Positions 8,460 to 16,644 of a stretch of 64,000 bases of DNA are shown one piece after another; position 1 is the first letter of the stretch, and each line of letters begins with the position of its first letter. This DNA is from Citrobacter rodentium NBRC 105723 = DSM 16636 (GTDB lineage Bacteria; Pseudomonadota; Gammaproteobacteria; Enterobacterales; Enterobacteriaceae): NCBI RefSeq assembly GCF_021278985.1, contig NZ_CP082833.1, positions 868,001 through 932,000 of the forward strand. Direction: 5' to 3'. Made by a program: the position numbers and the translations under genes. The notes beneath the pieces were generated by a model, which was not told the DNA's origin, did not search any database, and saw nothing but the letters and a program-made list of their open reading frames with translations.

Positions 8460-9013
8460 CAGCGGCCTCCCACGGGTACAGGCTGGGCAAGCCAGTCGCC
8501 ATACGCTTTCGCATGACTTTCCAGCTCCTGCGCGCTCTGCCGTCTGGCCCAGTAAATCACGATTGGACTCAGCCAGTGCATCCGGCACATGCCTGCCGTC
8601 AGCTCAAAGGGCCGCAGAATATCGCTCATCGGATAGCGGTTCAGCGCGTCATAACGATAGGCGCTTTCCGGTTCGCCGGTGGTTATCACGCTACGCCAGT
8701 ACTTTCCCGCCAGCTGATTTCCCCCCGGCCCGCTGGCAAAGCCGCGGCTTAACACCCGATCCAGCCATTCTTTCAGCAGCGCCGGGCAGCTATAAGTGTA
8801 TAAAGGATGCTGAAAGACAATCACGTCATGCTCGCACAGCAGCGCCTGCTCACGTGGAATATCGATAAAAAAATCAGGATAGTGCGCGTAGAGATCGTGC
8901 ACCGTAACGTTGCTGAGCTGCATGGCCGGCTTAAGCAGCACCCGGTTCGCCACCGAGTCCTGAGATTCCGGATGGGCATACAGCAGCAACACCTTTGTTG
9001 GCTGAGACATCAT
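8459..9013 (-). CDS. kefG: KefB ancillary quinone oxidoreductase KefG
   Basis: Flavodoxin-like NAD(P)H:quinone oxidoreductase family subunit required for full KefB activity; it sits on the cytosolic domain. It has 184 residues (MMSQPTKVLLLYAHPESQDS), with the flavin-binding AHPE and the FQHPLYTYSCPALLKEW segment conserved. It starts at 9013 and overlaps kefB by one base. It is divergent from yheS across a 134-base gap. Confidence 0.97.
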   Translation of the reverse strand: MMSQPTKVLLLYAHPESQDSVANRVLLKPAMQLSNVTVHDLYAHYPDFFIDIPREQALLCEHDVIVFQHPLYTYSCPALLKEWLDRVLSRGFASGPGGNQLAGKYWRSVITTGEPESAYRYDALNRYPMSDILRPFELTAGMCRMHWLSPIVIYWARRQSAQELESHAKAYGDWLAQPVPVGGR

Positions 9014-9077
9014 CCCCCTCCCGGTTTTGTTTCTGTTTTTGTGTAGAGTTATTGTTTTGGGCTACCATTGCGCCCCG

Positions 9078-9118
9078 GTGCGGGAGAACGCCCGCACACT
9101 ACATTATCATAATGATAA
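9078..9118. promoter_or_regulatory. Hairpin and AT palindrome in the kefG-yheS divergent gap
   Basis: GTGCGGG..CCCGCAC (9078-9097) is a perfect 7-base stem. It is followed at 9104-9118 by TTATCATAATGATAA, a near-perfect palindrome resembling a half-size Fur-type or operator sequence. Both lie between the divergent kefG and yheS starts. No protein can be assigned to either. Confidence 0.35.
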
Positions 9119-9147
9119 ATTAACATGGTCAGAACATACGGCGCCTT

Positions 9148-11049
9148 ATGATTGTTTTCTCCTCGTTACAAATTCGTCGCGGCGTGCGCGTCCTGCTGGA
9201 CAATGCCACGGCCACCATTAATCCGGGCCAGAAAGTGGGCCTGGTGGGCAAGAACGGCTGCGGAAAGTCTACCCTGCTGGCGTTGCTGAAAAATGAACTC
9301 AGCGCCGATGCTGGTGGTTTTTCCTTCCCCGGAAACTGGCAGCTGGCGTGGGTCAACCAGGAGACGCCCGCCCTGCCCCAGCCAGCGCTGGAGTACGTCA
9401 TTGACGGCGACCGCGAGTATCGCCAGCTGGAAGCCCAGCTGCGTGACGCCAACGAACGTAACGACGGACATGCTATCGCCACTATTCACGGCAAGCTGGA
9501 CGCCATCGACGCCTGGACCGTGCGCTCCCGCGCCGCCAGCCTGCTGCACGGGCTCGGGTTCAGCAACGAACAGCTTGCACGCCCGGTCAGCGACTTTTCC
9601 GGCGGCTGGCGGATGCGCCTTAACCTGGCGCAAGCGCTGATCTGCCGTTCCGACCTGCTGCTGCTCGATGAACCGACCAACCACCTCGATCTTGATGCGG
9701 TTATCTGGCTGGAAAAATGGCTGAAGAGCTATCAGGGCACTCTGATTCTGATCTCCCATGACCGCGACTTCCTCGACCCGGTGGTGAATAAAATCATTCA
9801 TATCGAACAGCAGACGATGTTCGAGTACACCGGCAACTACAGCGCGTTTGAAATTCAGCGCGCCACCCGTCTTGCCCAGCAGCAGGCGATGTATGAAAGC
9901 CAGCAGGAGCGCGTCGCGCATCTGCAAAGCTATATTGACCGCTTCCGCGCCAAAGCCACTAAAGCGAAGCAGGCGCAGAGCCGCATTAAGATGCTGGAGC
10001 GTATGGAGCTGATTGCCCCGGCGCACGTTGATAACCCGTTCCACTTCAGCTTCCGCCCGCCGGAAAGTCTGCCAAATCCGCTGCTGAAAATGGAAAAGGT
10101 GAGCGCAGGCTATGGCGAGCGGATTATTCTCGACGCCATCAAGCTGAATCTGGTGCCCGGTTCGCGCATTGGCCTGCTCGGGCGCAACGGCGCCGGTAAA
10201 TCAACGCTGATCAAACTGCTGGCGGGCGAACTGGCGCCGCTCAGCGGCGAAATTGGCCTGGCGAAAGGCATCAAGCTCGGCTATTTCGCCCAGCACCAGC
10301 TTGAGTATCTGCGCGCCGACGAGTCGCCGTTGCAGCACCTGTCGCGGCTGGCGCCGCAGGAGCTGGAGCAAAAGCTGCGCGATTACCTCGGCGGTTTTGG
10401 CTTCCAGGGCGATAAGGTGACAGAGGAGACACGACGCTTCTCCGGCGGCGAAAAAGCCCGTCTGGTGCTGGCGCTGATCGTCTGGCAGCGTCCGAACCTG
10501 CTGCTGCTTGATGAACCGACTAACCATCTCGATCTTGATATGCGCCAGGCGCTGACCGAAGCGCTGATCGAATTCGAAGGCGCGCTGGTGGTGGTTTCGC
10601 ATGACCGCCATTTATTGCGCTCCACCACCGACGATCTCTACCTGGTCCACGATCGCAAAGTCGAACCGTTTGACGGCGATCTGGAAGATTACCAGCAGTG
10701 GCTGAGCGACGTGCAGAAGCAGGAGAACCAGCCTGCCGAAGCGCCAAAAGAGAACGCCAACAGCGCGCAGGCGCGGAAAGATCAGAAGCGCCGCGAAGCG
10801 GAACTGCGTTCGCAAACCCAGCCGCTGCGCAAAGAGATCGCCCGTCTGGAAAAAGAGATGGAGAAGCTGAACGCGCAGTTAGCGCAGGCGGAAGAAAAAC
10901 TGGGCGACAGCGAACTGTACGACCCTGCCCGCAAAGCGGAGCTGACCGACTGTCTGCAACAGCAGGCCAGCGCCAAAGCCGGGCTGGAGGAATGCGAGAT
11001 GGCCTGGCTGGAAGCTCAGGAGCAGCTTGAGCAGATGCTGGCCGACTAA
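9148..11049 (+). CDS. yheS: ABC-F family ATPase YheS
   Basis: Cytoplasmic ABC-F protein with two nucleotide-binding domains and no membrane part. The family acts on the ribosome E site; YheS itself is poorly characterised and has been linked to relief of arrested translation. The first domain has Walker A GKNGCGKST (residues 35-43), signature SGGW and LLLDEPTNHLDLD. The second repeats these as GRNGAGKST, FSGGEKARL and LLLDEPTNHLDLD. A charged arm lies between the domains, and a long coiled-coil C-terminus begins near residue 520. It has 633 residues versus about 637 in E. coli. No good Shine-Dalgarno precedes ATG 9148. mdcR begins 15 bases after its stop. Confidence 0.97.
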   Translation: MIVFSSLQIRRGVRVLLDNATATINPGQKVGLVGKNGCGKSTLLALLKNELSADAGGFSFPGNWQLAWVNQETPALPQPALEYVIDGDREYRQLEAQLRDANERNDGHAIATIHGKLDAIDAWTVRSRAASLLHGLGFSNEQLARPVSDFSGGWRMRLNLAQALICRSDLLLLDEPTNHLDLDAVIWLEKWLKSYQGTLILISHDRDFLDPVVNKIIHIEQQTMFEYTGNYSAFEIQRATRLAQQQAMYESQQERVAHLQSYIDRFRAKATKAKQAQSRIKMLERMELIAPAHVDNPFHFSFRPPESLPNPLLKMEKVSAGYGERIILDAIKLNLVPGSRIGLLGRNGAGKSTLIKLLAGELAPLSGEIGLAKGIKLGYFAQHQLEYLRADESPLQHLSRLAPQELEQKLRDYLGGFGFQGDKVTEETRRFSGGEKARLVLALIVWQRPNLLLLDEPTNHLDLDMRQALTEALIEFEGALVVVSHDRHLLRSTTDDLYLVHDRKVEPFDGDLEDYQQWLSDVQKQENQPAEAPKENANSAQARKDQKRREAELRSQTQPLRKEIARLEKEMEKLNAQLAQAEEKLGDSELYDPARKAELTDCLQQQASAKAGLEECEMAWLEAQEQLEQMLAD

Positions 11050-11064
11050 TTTCAGGACACGACG

Positions 11065-11997
11065 ATGACGCCGCTAAACACCAACGATATTACCTTCCGC
11101 AAGTTAAGCATCTTCATGACCTTTATGGAGAAAGGGAACATTGCCCGCACGGCGGAAGCGCTGGATATCAGCGGAGTGAGCGTTCATCGCGCGTTACATA
11201 CGCTGGAAGAGAACGTCCGATGCCCGCTGTTCGTTCATAAAGGGCGCAACCTTATTCCCCAGCCGGCGGCCTGGACGCTGCTGGAGTATTGTCAGGAAAT
11301 CACCCAGCTTATGGAGCGCGGGCTGGAAGAGGCGCGCAAAACGGCGGGCGTCGGTCAGGGACGGCTACGCATCGGCACGCTCTACTCGCTAACGCTGGAG
11401 ACCGTGCCGCATCTGATTATGGGGATGAAGCTGCGGCGTCCCGATCTGGAACTGGATCTGACGATGGGCTCCAACGACGCGCTACTTTCAAAGCTCGAAG
11501 AAGGCACGCTGGACGCCATTTTGATCTCTATTTCGGAAAGCGATATCGATCGTAACAGTCTGGAAGTGCTGCCGCTGTTTCACGACGATATTTATCTCGC
11601 CGCGCCGTCAACGGCCGCGCTGGATAGCTCATCGCCTGCCGATCTGCGCGATTACCGCGATCAGAAATTTGTCTCGCTGGCGGAAGGCTTCGCCACCTAC
11701 GCCGGTTTCCAGGAAGCCTTTCACATCGCCGGTTTTGAGCCGGAGATCGTTACTCACGTGAACGATATATTCTCAATGCTCAGCCTGGTGCAGGCGGGCG
11801 TCGGTTTTACCCTGATGCCGGGGCGCATGAAGAAGATGTATGAAAATTCCGTGCAGTTGCTGAAGCTGGCGCAGCCTTACCAGATGCAGCAGCTTATCGC
11901 CATTGTCTTTGCCCGCAACCGCGAGCGCGACCCGAATCTGCTGGCGCTCGCCGCCGAAGGTCGGATGTACGCGCGCAGTCTGAACAGCAGCACCTGA
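11065..11997 (+). CDS. mdcR: LysR-type regulator of malonate decarboxylase genes, MdcR
   Basis: 310-residue LysR-type protein. It has an N-terminal winged helix-turn-helix in about residues 12-70 (FMEKGNIARTAEALDISGVSVHRALHTLE) and an effector domain starting GQGRLRIGTLYSLTLETVPH, which is expected to sense malonate or a derivative. MdcR family identity is inferred from its overall sequence and its position beside a full mdc operon, toward which it converges. It starts 15 bases after yheS behind an AGGAC ribosome site with no visible promoter of its own, so it is probably read from the yheS transcript. Confidence 0.88.
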   Translation: MTPLNTNDITFRKLSIFMTFMEKGNIARTAEALDISGVSVHRALHTLEENVRCPLFVHKGRNLIPQPAAWTLLEYCQEITQLMERGLEEARKTAGVGQGRLRIGTLYSLTLETVPHLIMGMKLRRPDLELDLTMGSNDALLSKLEEGTLDAILISISESDIDRNSLEVLPLFHDDIYLAAPSTAALDSSSPADLRDYRDQKFVSLAEGFATYAGFQEAFHIAGFEPEIVTHVNDIFSMLSLVQAGVGFTLMPGRMKKMYENSVQLLKLAQPYQMQQLIAIVFARNRERDPNLLALAAEGRMYARSLNSST

Positions 11998-12090
11998 TTG
12001 CCGGATGGCGACGCTAACGCGTCTTATCCGGCCTACGAGGTCGCGGTTTACACAATTTGTAGGCCCGATAAGCGCAGCGCCATCGGGCAG
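11998..12090. repeat. BIME (two REP palindromes) between mdcR and mdcH
   Basis: A Y-type REP, GCCGGATGGCGACGC..GCGTCTTATCCGGC, is followed by a second in inverted orientation, GGCCCGATAAGCGCAGCGCCATCGGGC. It fills the gap between the convergent mdcR and mdcH and probably acts in transcript end protection or termination. Confidence 0.85.
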
Positions 12091-12095
12091 TCGCA

Positions 12096-12992
12096 CTATG
12101 CCCGCAGGCGTTTCGCCAGATGTACGGCGACGTCCATCCCGCTACGCTCCAGCGAAATCGACTCGCCTTCCCACGCGGCCTGTCGCGTCAGGCAGGTCAA
12201 CACTCCGCCGGGCGGCATTTCTATCGCCAGCCGCGCCTCGCGCTCGTTAGCGGCGATGACCGCCTCCTGCCAGCGCACGGTGCGCGCCATATTCATCGCC
12301 AGATCGTCGGCAATGCGCTCCGGCTGCCACAGCACGCGCCCGCTGCTGCCGCTGAGATAAGCACAGCGCGGGCGCGAAAGCGTTACCCAACTGAATGCCG
12401 CCGCCAGCGTTTGTGCAGGTTTCGCCAGCAGTTCGCAGTGCGACGGCACGCTGACCGCCAGCCGACGCGCTTTACTCGCCCCTTTCGCCAGCGCCCGTTT
12501 CGCCACTTCCGCCATCGCCTCATCGCTTCCGGCAATCACGATCTGCGTTTCGGCATTGAGGTTAGCGATATACGTCCCACTGCCCGCGATCAGCGCCTCC
12601 ACCTGCGGTAACGTCAACCCCATAATCGCCGTCAGACCGTAGCCGTGCGGGTAAGCCTGTTCCATCAAATCGCCGCGCAGGGCGACCAGCTTCAGCGCGT
12701 CGGCAAAATCCAGCACGCCGGCGATCACCGCCGCTGGCCAGGCGCCAATAGAAAGGCCGCTGACGATATCCGGCGACACGCCGCGACGCATAAGCTCACG
12801 CGCCCAGGCGACGCCTGCAATCAGCAAACAAAGCTGTACCGCCCGGGTATGTTGTAACGCCTCGGGGGAATCCAGGCGATCCGCCTCCGCGCCCAGCACT
12901 TCACGCGCCTGCGCCAGCTCGCTTCCCGGCAGGTTTTGCAGCATCCCCGGATGCTGCGTTCCCTGTCCCGGAAAGGTAAACAGAATTTTCAT
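12096..12992 (-). CDS. mdcH: Malonate decarboxylase malonyl-CoA:ACP transacylase MdcH
   Basis: Loads malonyl groups from malonyl-CoA onto the MdcC carrier, priming the decarboxylase cycle before MdcA takes over. 298 residues with FabD-like features: FTFPGQGTQHPGM near the N-terminus and the nucleophile elbow GLSIGAWPAAV (GxSxG, Ser about residue 81). The active-site His is in VSVPSHCELL. It is the last gene of the operon; its start directly follows the mdcG stop with no gap, and a REP cluster follows. Confidence 0.95.
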   Translation of the reverse strand: MKILFTFPGQGTQHPGMLQNLPGSELAQAREVLGAEADRLDSPEALQHTRAVQLCLLIAGVAWARELMRRGVSPDIVSGLSIGAWPAAVIAGVLDFADALKLVALRGDLMEQAYPHGYGLTAIMGLTLPQVEALIAGSGTYIANLNAETQIVIAGSDEAMAEVAKRALAKGASKARRLAVSVPSHCELLAKPAQTLAAAFSWVTLSRPRCAYLSGSSGRVLWQPERIADDLAMNMARTVRWQEAVIAANEREARLAIEMPPGGVLTCLTRQAAWEGESISLERSGMDVAVHLAKRLRA

Positions 12993-13610
12993 TTACGCCT
13001 CCCTGCCCCACGGGTCGCTTACCAGACGCGGCCCCCGCGAGGTTTTTAACAGTGCTTTACCGTCGCGCAGCCATTCATTAAGGGCAAACGCGCCGTGCGG
13101 CGTTTCCACCTGCGTATCCGCCCGGCAAAGCCCGCCCGTTAGCTGCTGCTGCCACTTTTCCAGCGCATCACGCGATAACGGCTGCGGCGCGCGAATCAGC
13201 AGGTCCAGATCGCTTGCCGCGTGGATCACCGGAACCCCGGTCGCCAGCGCGTAGCCCGCGCTGCCGGTAATACCCCACGTCCACGGCCACGCCTGCTGCG
13301 CCAGTAATAACGCCACCTGAACCGGTGGCTGCGAAATAAAGGGCGAGCGCAACAGCGCCTGTGGCGCCACCAGCGACTCTGGGGCGCAGACCCGAACAAC
13401 CGTATCCGGTTTAGCCCAGCCAGCCGCCCGCTGGTCGCGCTTCATGCCGCGCACGCCGACGGGAATGCGCCCCTGCGCATCAACATCACGCCGCACGACC
13501 ACCGGCAGGCCGGTATGCCAGAGAGTGTCCACCCAGACGTCGCTGATGCCTTCCAGCGCGTCATGCGCGTGAAGCCAGATAAGATCGTGCGGGCGTAATG
13601 TTGTGGTCAT
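12993..13610 (-). CDS. mdcG: Phosphoribosyl-dephospho-CoA transferase MdcG (holo-MdcC synthase)
   Basis: Nucleotidyltransferase that attaches the 2'-(5''-triphosphoribosyl)-3'-dephospho-CoA made by MdcB to the carrier protein MdcC. 205 residues (MTTTLRPHDLIWLHAHDALE). The acidic pair typical of nucleotidyltransferases appears in ASDLDLLIRAP (about residue 135). The family partner for citrate lyase is CitX. It starts 3 bases after the mdcF stop and runs straight into mdcH. Confidence 0.93.
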   Translation of the reverse strand: MTTTLRPHDLIWLHAHDALEGISDVWVDTLWHTGLPVVVRRDVDAQGRIPVGVRGMKRDQRAAGWAKPDTVVRVCAPESLVAPQALLRSPFISQPPVQVALLLAQQAWPWTWGITGSAGYALATGVPVIHAASDLDLLIRAPQPLSRDALEKWQQQLTGGLCRADTQVETPHGAFALNEWLRDGKALLKTSRGPRLVSDPWGREA

Positions 13611-13613
13611 GTT

Positions 13614-14573
13614 TTACATTCCTGAGGTCAGCGAGATAAACAGCGGCAGCGACAGGATACACAGGACCGAGCTTAACAGCAGCACGGCTTCTGCATCCGG
13701 CGACTGTACGCCGAAGCGGTTGCCGAACACGACGCCGAAGAAGCCTGCCGACAGAGCAATCATCAGAATCGCGGTGATCGCCACCGAGCCGTGCAGCCCG
13801 AAAATCAGCACGATGCCCCAGGCAATCGCAGGCTGGATCAGCAGTTTGGCGATAGTGGAGGTGATCACCATAGTATTAATCTGCAGCTTACGGGCAGAGA
13901 GGATCACCCCGGTCAGGAACAGCGCGGCGGCGGTCGCAGCCAGCCCCAGCGGTTTGATTGCCGCCAGTACCAGTTCGGGCATTTTGATGCCGATAGCGGA
14001 GAGAATCACTCCCAGCAGCGGCCCCATCACAATCGGTTTCTTGATCGAGCGCCACATCAGCACCGGCAGCATCGACAGCGTGGAGCCGGAATTGCCGCCT
14101 TCGGCGCGCGCTTTTTCACGTTCCAGAATCAGCAGGCAGAACGGCGTCATCAGCACCGAACCGCAGGCAATGGAAACGGCGACGGAAAGCGAGGTGGACG
14201 AACCTTCGCCCAAGACGCTGCCAAGGATCGGCAGGCCCAGCGCCGCATAGTTCGGCAGCGCGACGGTCAGGGTCAGCACGGCGGCGTCCTGCGGCGATTT
14301 TTTAAATACGCCGGTCGCCAGAAAATAGATTGCCGCGTAGGTAATCCACATCGCCAGCGTCAGCACCAGAATCAGCGGCGACTGCGCGACGATACCCGTC
14401 CAGGGCGTTTGTACCGTCGCGCTGAACAGCGCGGCAGGCAGAGCGAAATCCATGACGAAAATGTTGAGCAGGGAAACATTCTTGTTATCAACCATTCTGG
14501 CCTTCCCGGCCCAGAACCCCAGCAACATGATGACGAAAATCGGTGCAAGAGCATGAACAATCACGTAAGTCAT
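13614..14573 (-). CDS. mdcF: Malonate transporter, AEC family (MdcF)
   Basis: Inner-membrane carrier of the auxin efflux carrier family, expected to import malonate. 319 residues with about ten hydrophobic segments in two halves, starting MTYVIVHALAPIFVIMLLGF and ending LCILSLPLFISLTSGM. The name rests on the family and its position between mdcE and mdcG, as in Klebsiella; transport itself is not shown by sequence. A 124-base gap, unusual for this operon, separates it from mdcE. It starts at ATG 14573 after AGGTG. Confidence 0.88.
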   Translation of the reverse strand: MTYVIVHALAPIFVIMLLGFWAGKARMVDNKNVSLLNIFVMDFALPAALFSATVQTPWTGIVAQSPLILVLTLAMWITYAAIYFLATGVFKKSPQDAAVLTLTVALPNYAALGLPILGSVLGEGSSTSLSVAVSIACGSVLMTPFCLLILEREKARAEGGNSGSTLSMLPVLMWRSIKKPIVMGPLLGVILSAIGIKMPELVLAAIKPLGLAATAAALFLTGVILSARKLQINTMVITSTIAKLLIQPAIAWGIVLIFGLHGSVAITAILMIALSAGFFGVVFGNRFGVQSPDAEAVLLLSSVLCILSLPLFISLTSGM

Positions 14574-14697
14574 AAATCACCTGTAATGAAGAAAAAAGTT
14601 AGCACGGACGCGATGATTATTATTTTTCGGATGCAGCGGCCCGCGCGGGCGCAGCGAGTACGCCCACGGAGCCGAACATTCGGCAGGTTTCAGTTAT
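14574..14697 (-). other. Structured gap inside the mdc operon (mdcE-mdcF)
   Basis: The only non-trivial gap in an otherwise packed operon. The minus strand holds the perfect hairpin GCCGAA-TG-TTCGGC, directly after the mdcE stop, and the palindrome GCCCGCGCGGGC, followed by a loosely AT-rich stretch before the mdcF ribosome site. It could be an attenuator, a processing site or a remnant; no promoter is obvious. Confidence 0.45.
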
Positions 14698-15501
14698 TTA
14701 CCAGCTTGCCCGCATACGTTCGCGTACAAGCGCAGAACTGCGGCGGTTGTCAGCGCCCAGACGGTTTTTCAGCGTCGGGTCCTGACGAGCGTCGTGGATG
14801 GCCTGTTGCAGCGTGGTGGTCACCAGCGTCAGATCGTGTGCGGAAGGGGCGTCCGGATTGCTGATGTCCAGCAGTTCGGCAAGCAGTCCCAGCGTCGCAT
14901 AGCTGCTGATGTCATACGCCATCGGCGGAATGGTCGCCGCCAGTTTTTCCAGCGACTCAACGGTGCGCAGGGTAATGCGCGCGGCGGACTCTTTCCCCAT
15001 CGCATGGATCAGCACGCCTTTGTCGTTAAAGGCGATCAGGCGGTTGGCCTGGTAGCCGTGCGCCAGAAACGCGCCGGACATCGCTTTGCCGACAATCAGT
15101 CCAATCACCGGATGGCCCGCCAGACGTGCGTTGGCATATGCCGCCGCCGCGCCAGCCAGCGCCTGGTGAATACCGAAGCCTTCTTCACGACGACCATACG
15201 CCTGGCTTGGCACGTCGATCACCGCCACGATCGGGCGCTTCACGGCGTTATCGGCATCGGCGGCAACGGTTTCGCTCACCATCTTCGCCAGCGTCCAGCC
15301 TTCAAGCAGGCCGACTTCCCCTTTCGCCGCGCGCGGGAAATGGTTATTGGCGTCAGGCACCACGGCGATAAAACGAACCGTTTCACCGTTCAGCTCACCG
15401 TCTGCCGCCTGTACGGACGGGCACAGCCCCGCCAGACGTTTAGCGTTCGGGGCAAGTGTTTGCAGCCAGAGTTCGCCACGGCTTATTGAATTACTCATCA
15501 T
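14698..15501 (-). CDS. mdcE: Malonate decarboxylase gamma subunit MdcE
   Basis: With MdcD it forms the carboxyltransferase-like module that decarboxylates malonyl-S-ACP to acetyl-S-ACP and CO2. 267 residues with the crotonase/carboxyltransferase segment GHPVIGLIVGKAMSGAFLAHGYQANRLIA. The start is ATG 15501 overlapping the mdcD stop (ATGA); a second ATG immediately follows, sharing one base with that stop, and is spaced better from GGAGGTG, so the true start may be one codon later. Downstream is the hairpin-bearing gap. Confidence 0.95.
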   Translation of the reverse strand: MMSNSISRGELWLQTLAPNAKRLAGLCPSVQAADGELNGETVRFIAVVPDANNHFPRAAKGEVGLLEGWTLAKMVSETVAADADNAVKRPIVAVIDVPSQAYGRREEGFGIHQALAGAAAAYANARLAGHPVIGLIVGKAMSGAFLAHGYQANRLIAFNDKGVLIHAMGKESAARITLRTVESLEKLAATIPPMAYDISSYATLGLLAELLDISNPDAPSAHDLTLVTTTLQQAIHDARQDPTLKNRLGADNRRSSALVRERMRASW

Positions 15502-16331
15502 TTCACCTCCCGGGCAAAAAGCGCGTTAATCTGTTCGGCATCGGCCTGTTTGCGGGTGTCGAAACGGGTCAGACGATCGAGATACCAGTCATAGTTGTCG
15601 GTGCGATGCTGCGCCGGAACGCCTTTCGCTAACGCCGCGCTCATCGCCGCTTTCACCGCGTTGACGCCGTCGTCCACTAACGCATCGACCAGGCCGCTGC
15701 GGTAACGAACTTCGCCGCCGGTCATGCTCCAGATAAACGGGCGATCGCGGGAGTCGTACTCTTCAATCCCGGCTTCCTGTTCGATGACCTGCGGGCCGTT
15801 CAGACCGAGACGCGCTTCGCGGGTGACAATCAGGTAGCTGCACAACGCCGCGGCGATGGACATCCCGCCGAAGCAGCCAACGGTGCCCGCGACAATGCCG
15901 ACCACCGGGGTGTAGCGACGCAGATCGACAATCGCCGCGTGAATATCGGCAATCGCCGCCAGACCGAGGTTGGCTTCCTGCAGGCGCACGCCGCCGGTTT
16001 CGAGGCTTAACACCGCCTGGGTCGGAATGCCGTTACGGTTATCTTCCGCCGCCAGCTCCAGCGCCGCCGCCATTTTGGCGCCGGACACTTCGCCCATGCT
16101 GCCGCCCTGGAACGCGCCTTCAATCGCCACGACCACCGCCGGTTTGCCGTTAATGGTGCCTTTGGCGACGACCATACCGTCATCAGCCTGCGGCACGATG
16201 CCCTGCGCGCCCAGCCACGGCGACATGACGCCTTCAAACGGGTCGAGCAGTTCGCGGTAGCTGCCTTCATCCAGCAGCGCATGAGCGCGCTGACGCGCTT
16301 TTAGTTCGATAAAACTGCGATCGTCACGCAT
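15498..16331 (-). CDS. mdcD: Malonate decarboxylase beta subunit MdcD
   Basis: Carboxyltransferase-like beta subunit of the biotin-independent decarboxylase, partner of MdcE. 277 residues (MRDDRSFIELKARQRAHALL). The family core VLSLETGGVRLQEANLGLAA and the oxyanion-forming GIVAGTVGCFGGMSIAAA are present. The start overlaps mdcC by 8 bases behind GGAGG, and the end overlaps mdcE by 4 bases, so C-D-E are translationally coupled, as expected for subunits made in equal amounts. Confidence 0.95.
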   Translation of the reverse strand: MRDDRSFIELKARQRAHALLDEGSYRELLDPFEGVMSPWLGAQGIVPQADDGMVVAKGTINGKPAVVVAIEGAFQGGSMGEVSGAKMAAALELAAEDNRNGIPTQAVLSLETGGVRLQEANLGLAAIADIHAAIVDLRRYTPVVGIVAGTVGCFGGMSIAAALCSYLIVTREARLGLNGPQVIEQEAGIEEYDSRDRPFIWSMTGGEVRYRSGLVDALVDDGVNAVKAAMSAALAKGVPAQHRTDNYDWYLDRLTRFDTRKQADAEQINALFAREVK

Positions 16332-16623
16332 AGCTCACCTCCTCAAACACCTGCTCGATACGAATACGCGCCACGCCGGGGGTTGCGCCAAAGTCGTGAA
16401 TGGTCAGTTTGCCCGCAGGCAGGCTGCTCACCGTTTGCAGACGGCTGAACAGCGCTTCCCAGCGGCTGCGGCTGTTATCGACAGAAGTGGTGATATCAAT
16501 GGTTAACGACTGGCTCTGGTCGGCGGTGAATAACACCTCCATATCCCCGGAGCCCACAACGCCTGCCAGCGCTTTGCCGCTTACGGTGCGGCTGGCCGGT
16601 ACGGTTAACGTAATGTGTTCCAT
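16324..16623 (-). CDS. mdcC: Malonate decarboxylase acyl carrier protein MdcC (delta subunit)
   Basis: 99-residue carrier protein that holds acetyl and malonyl thioesters on a 2'-(5''-phosphoribosyl)-3'-dephospho-CoA arm. The attachment serine is Ser25 in VVGSGDMEVL, the same position as in the Klebsiella protein. Sequence: MEHITLTVPASRTVSGKALA..VFEEVSYA. It lies 21 bases after mdcB behind AGAGGATG and overlaps mdcD by 8 bases. Confidence 0.96.
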   Translation of the reverse strand: MEHITLTVPASRTVSGKALAGVVGSGDMEVLFTADQSQSLTIDITTSVDNSRSRWEALFSRLQTVSSLPAGKLTIHDFGATPGVARIRIEQVFEEVSYA

Positions 16624-16644
16624 AACATCCTCTTAATACATTAA

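Noticed and set aside
12000..12090. Possible CRISPR-like repeats in intergenic palindromes (also at 25173 and 49048)
   Set aside because: Units are REP/BIME palindromes with fixed inner sequence and no unique spacers.
13791..14864. 357-codon open frame on the plus strand across mdcF and mdcE
   Set aside because: Spans two real genes and their gap on the opposite strand; composition is Gln/His/Arg-rich as in frame shadows, with no ribosome site.
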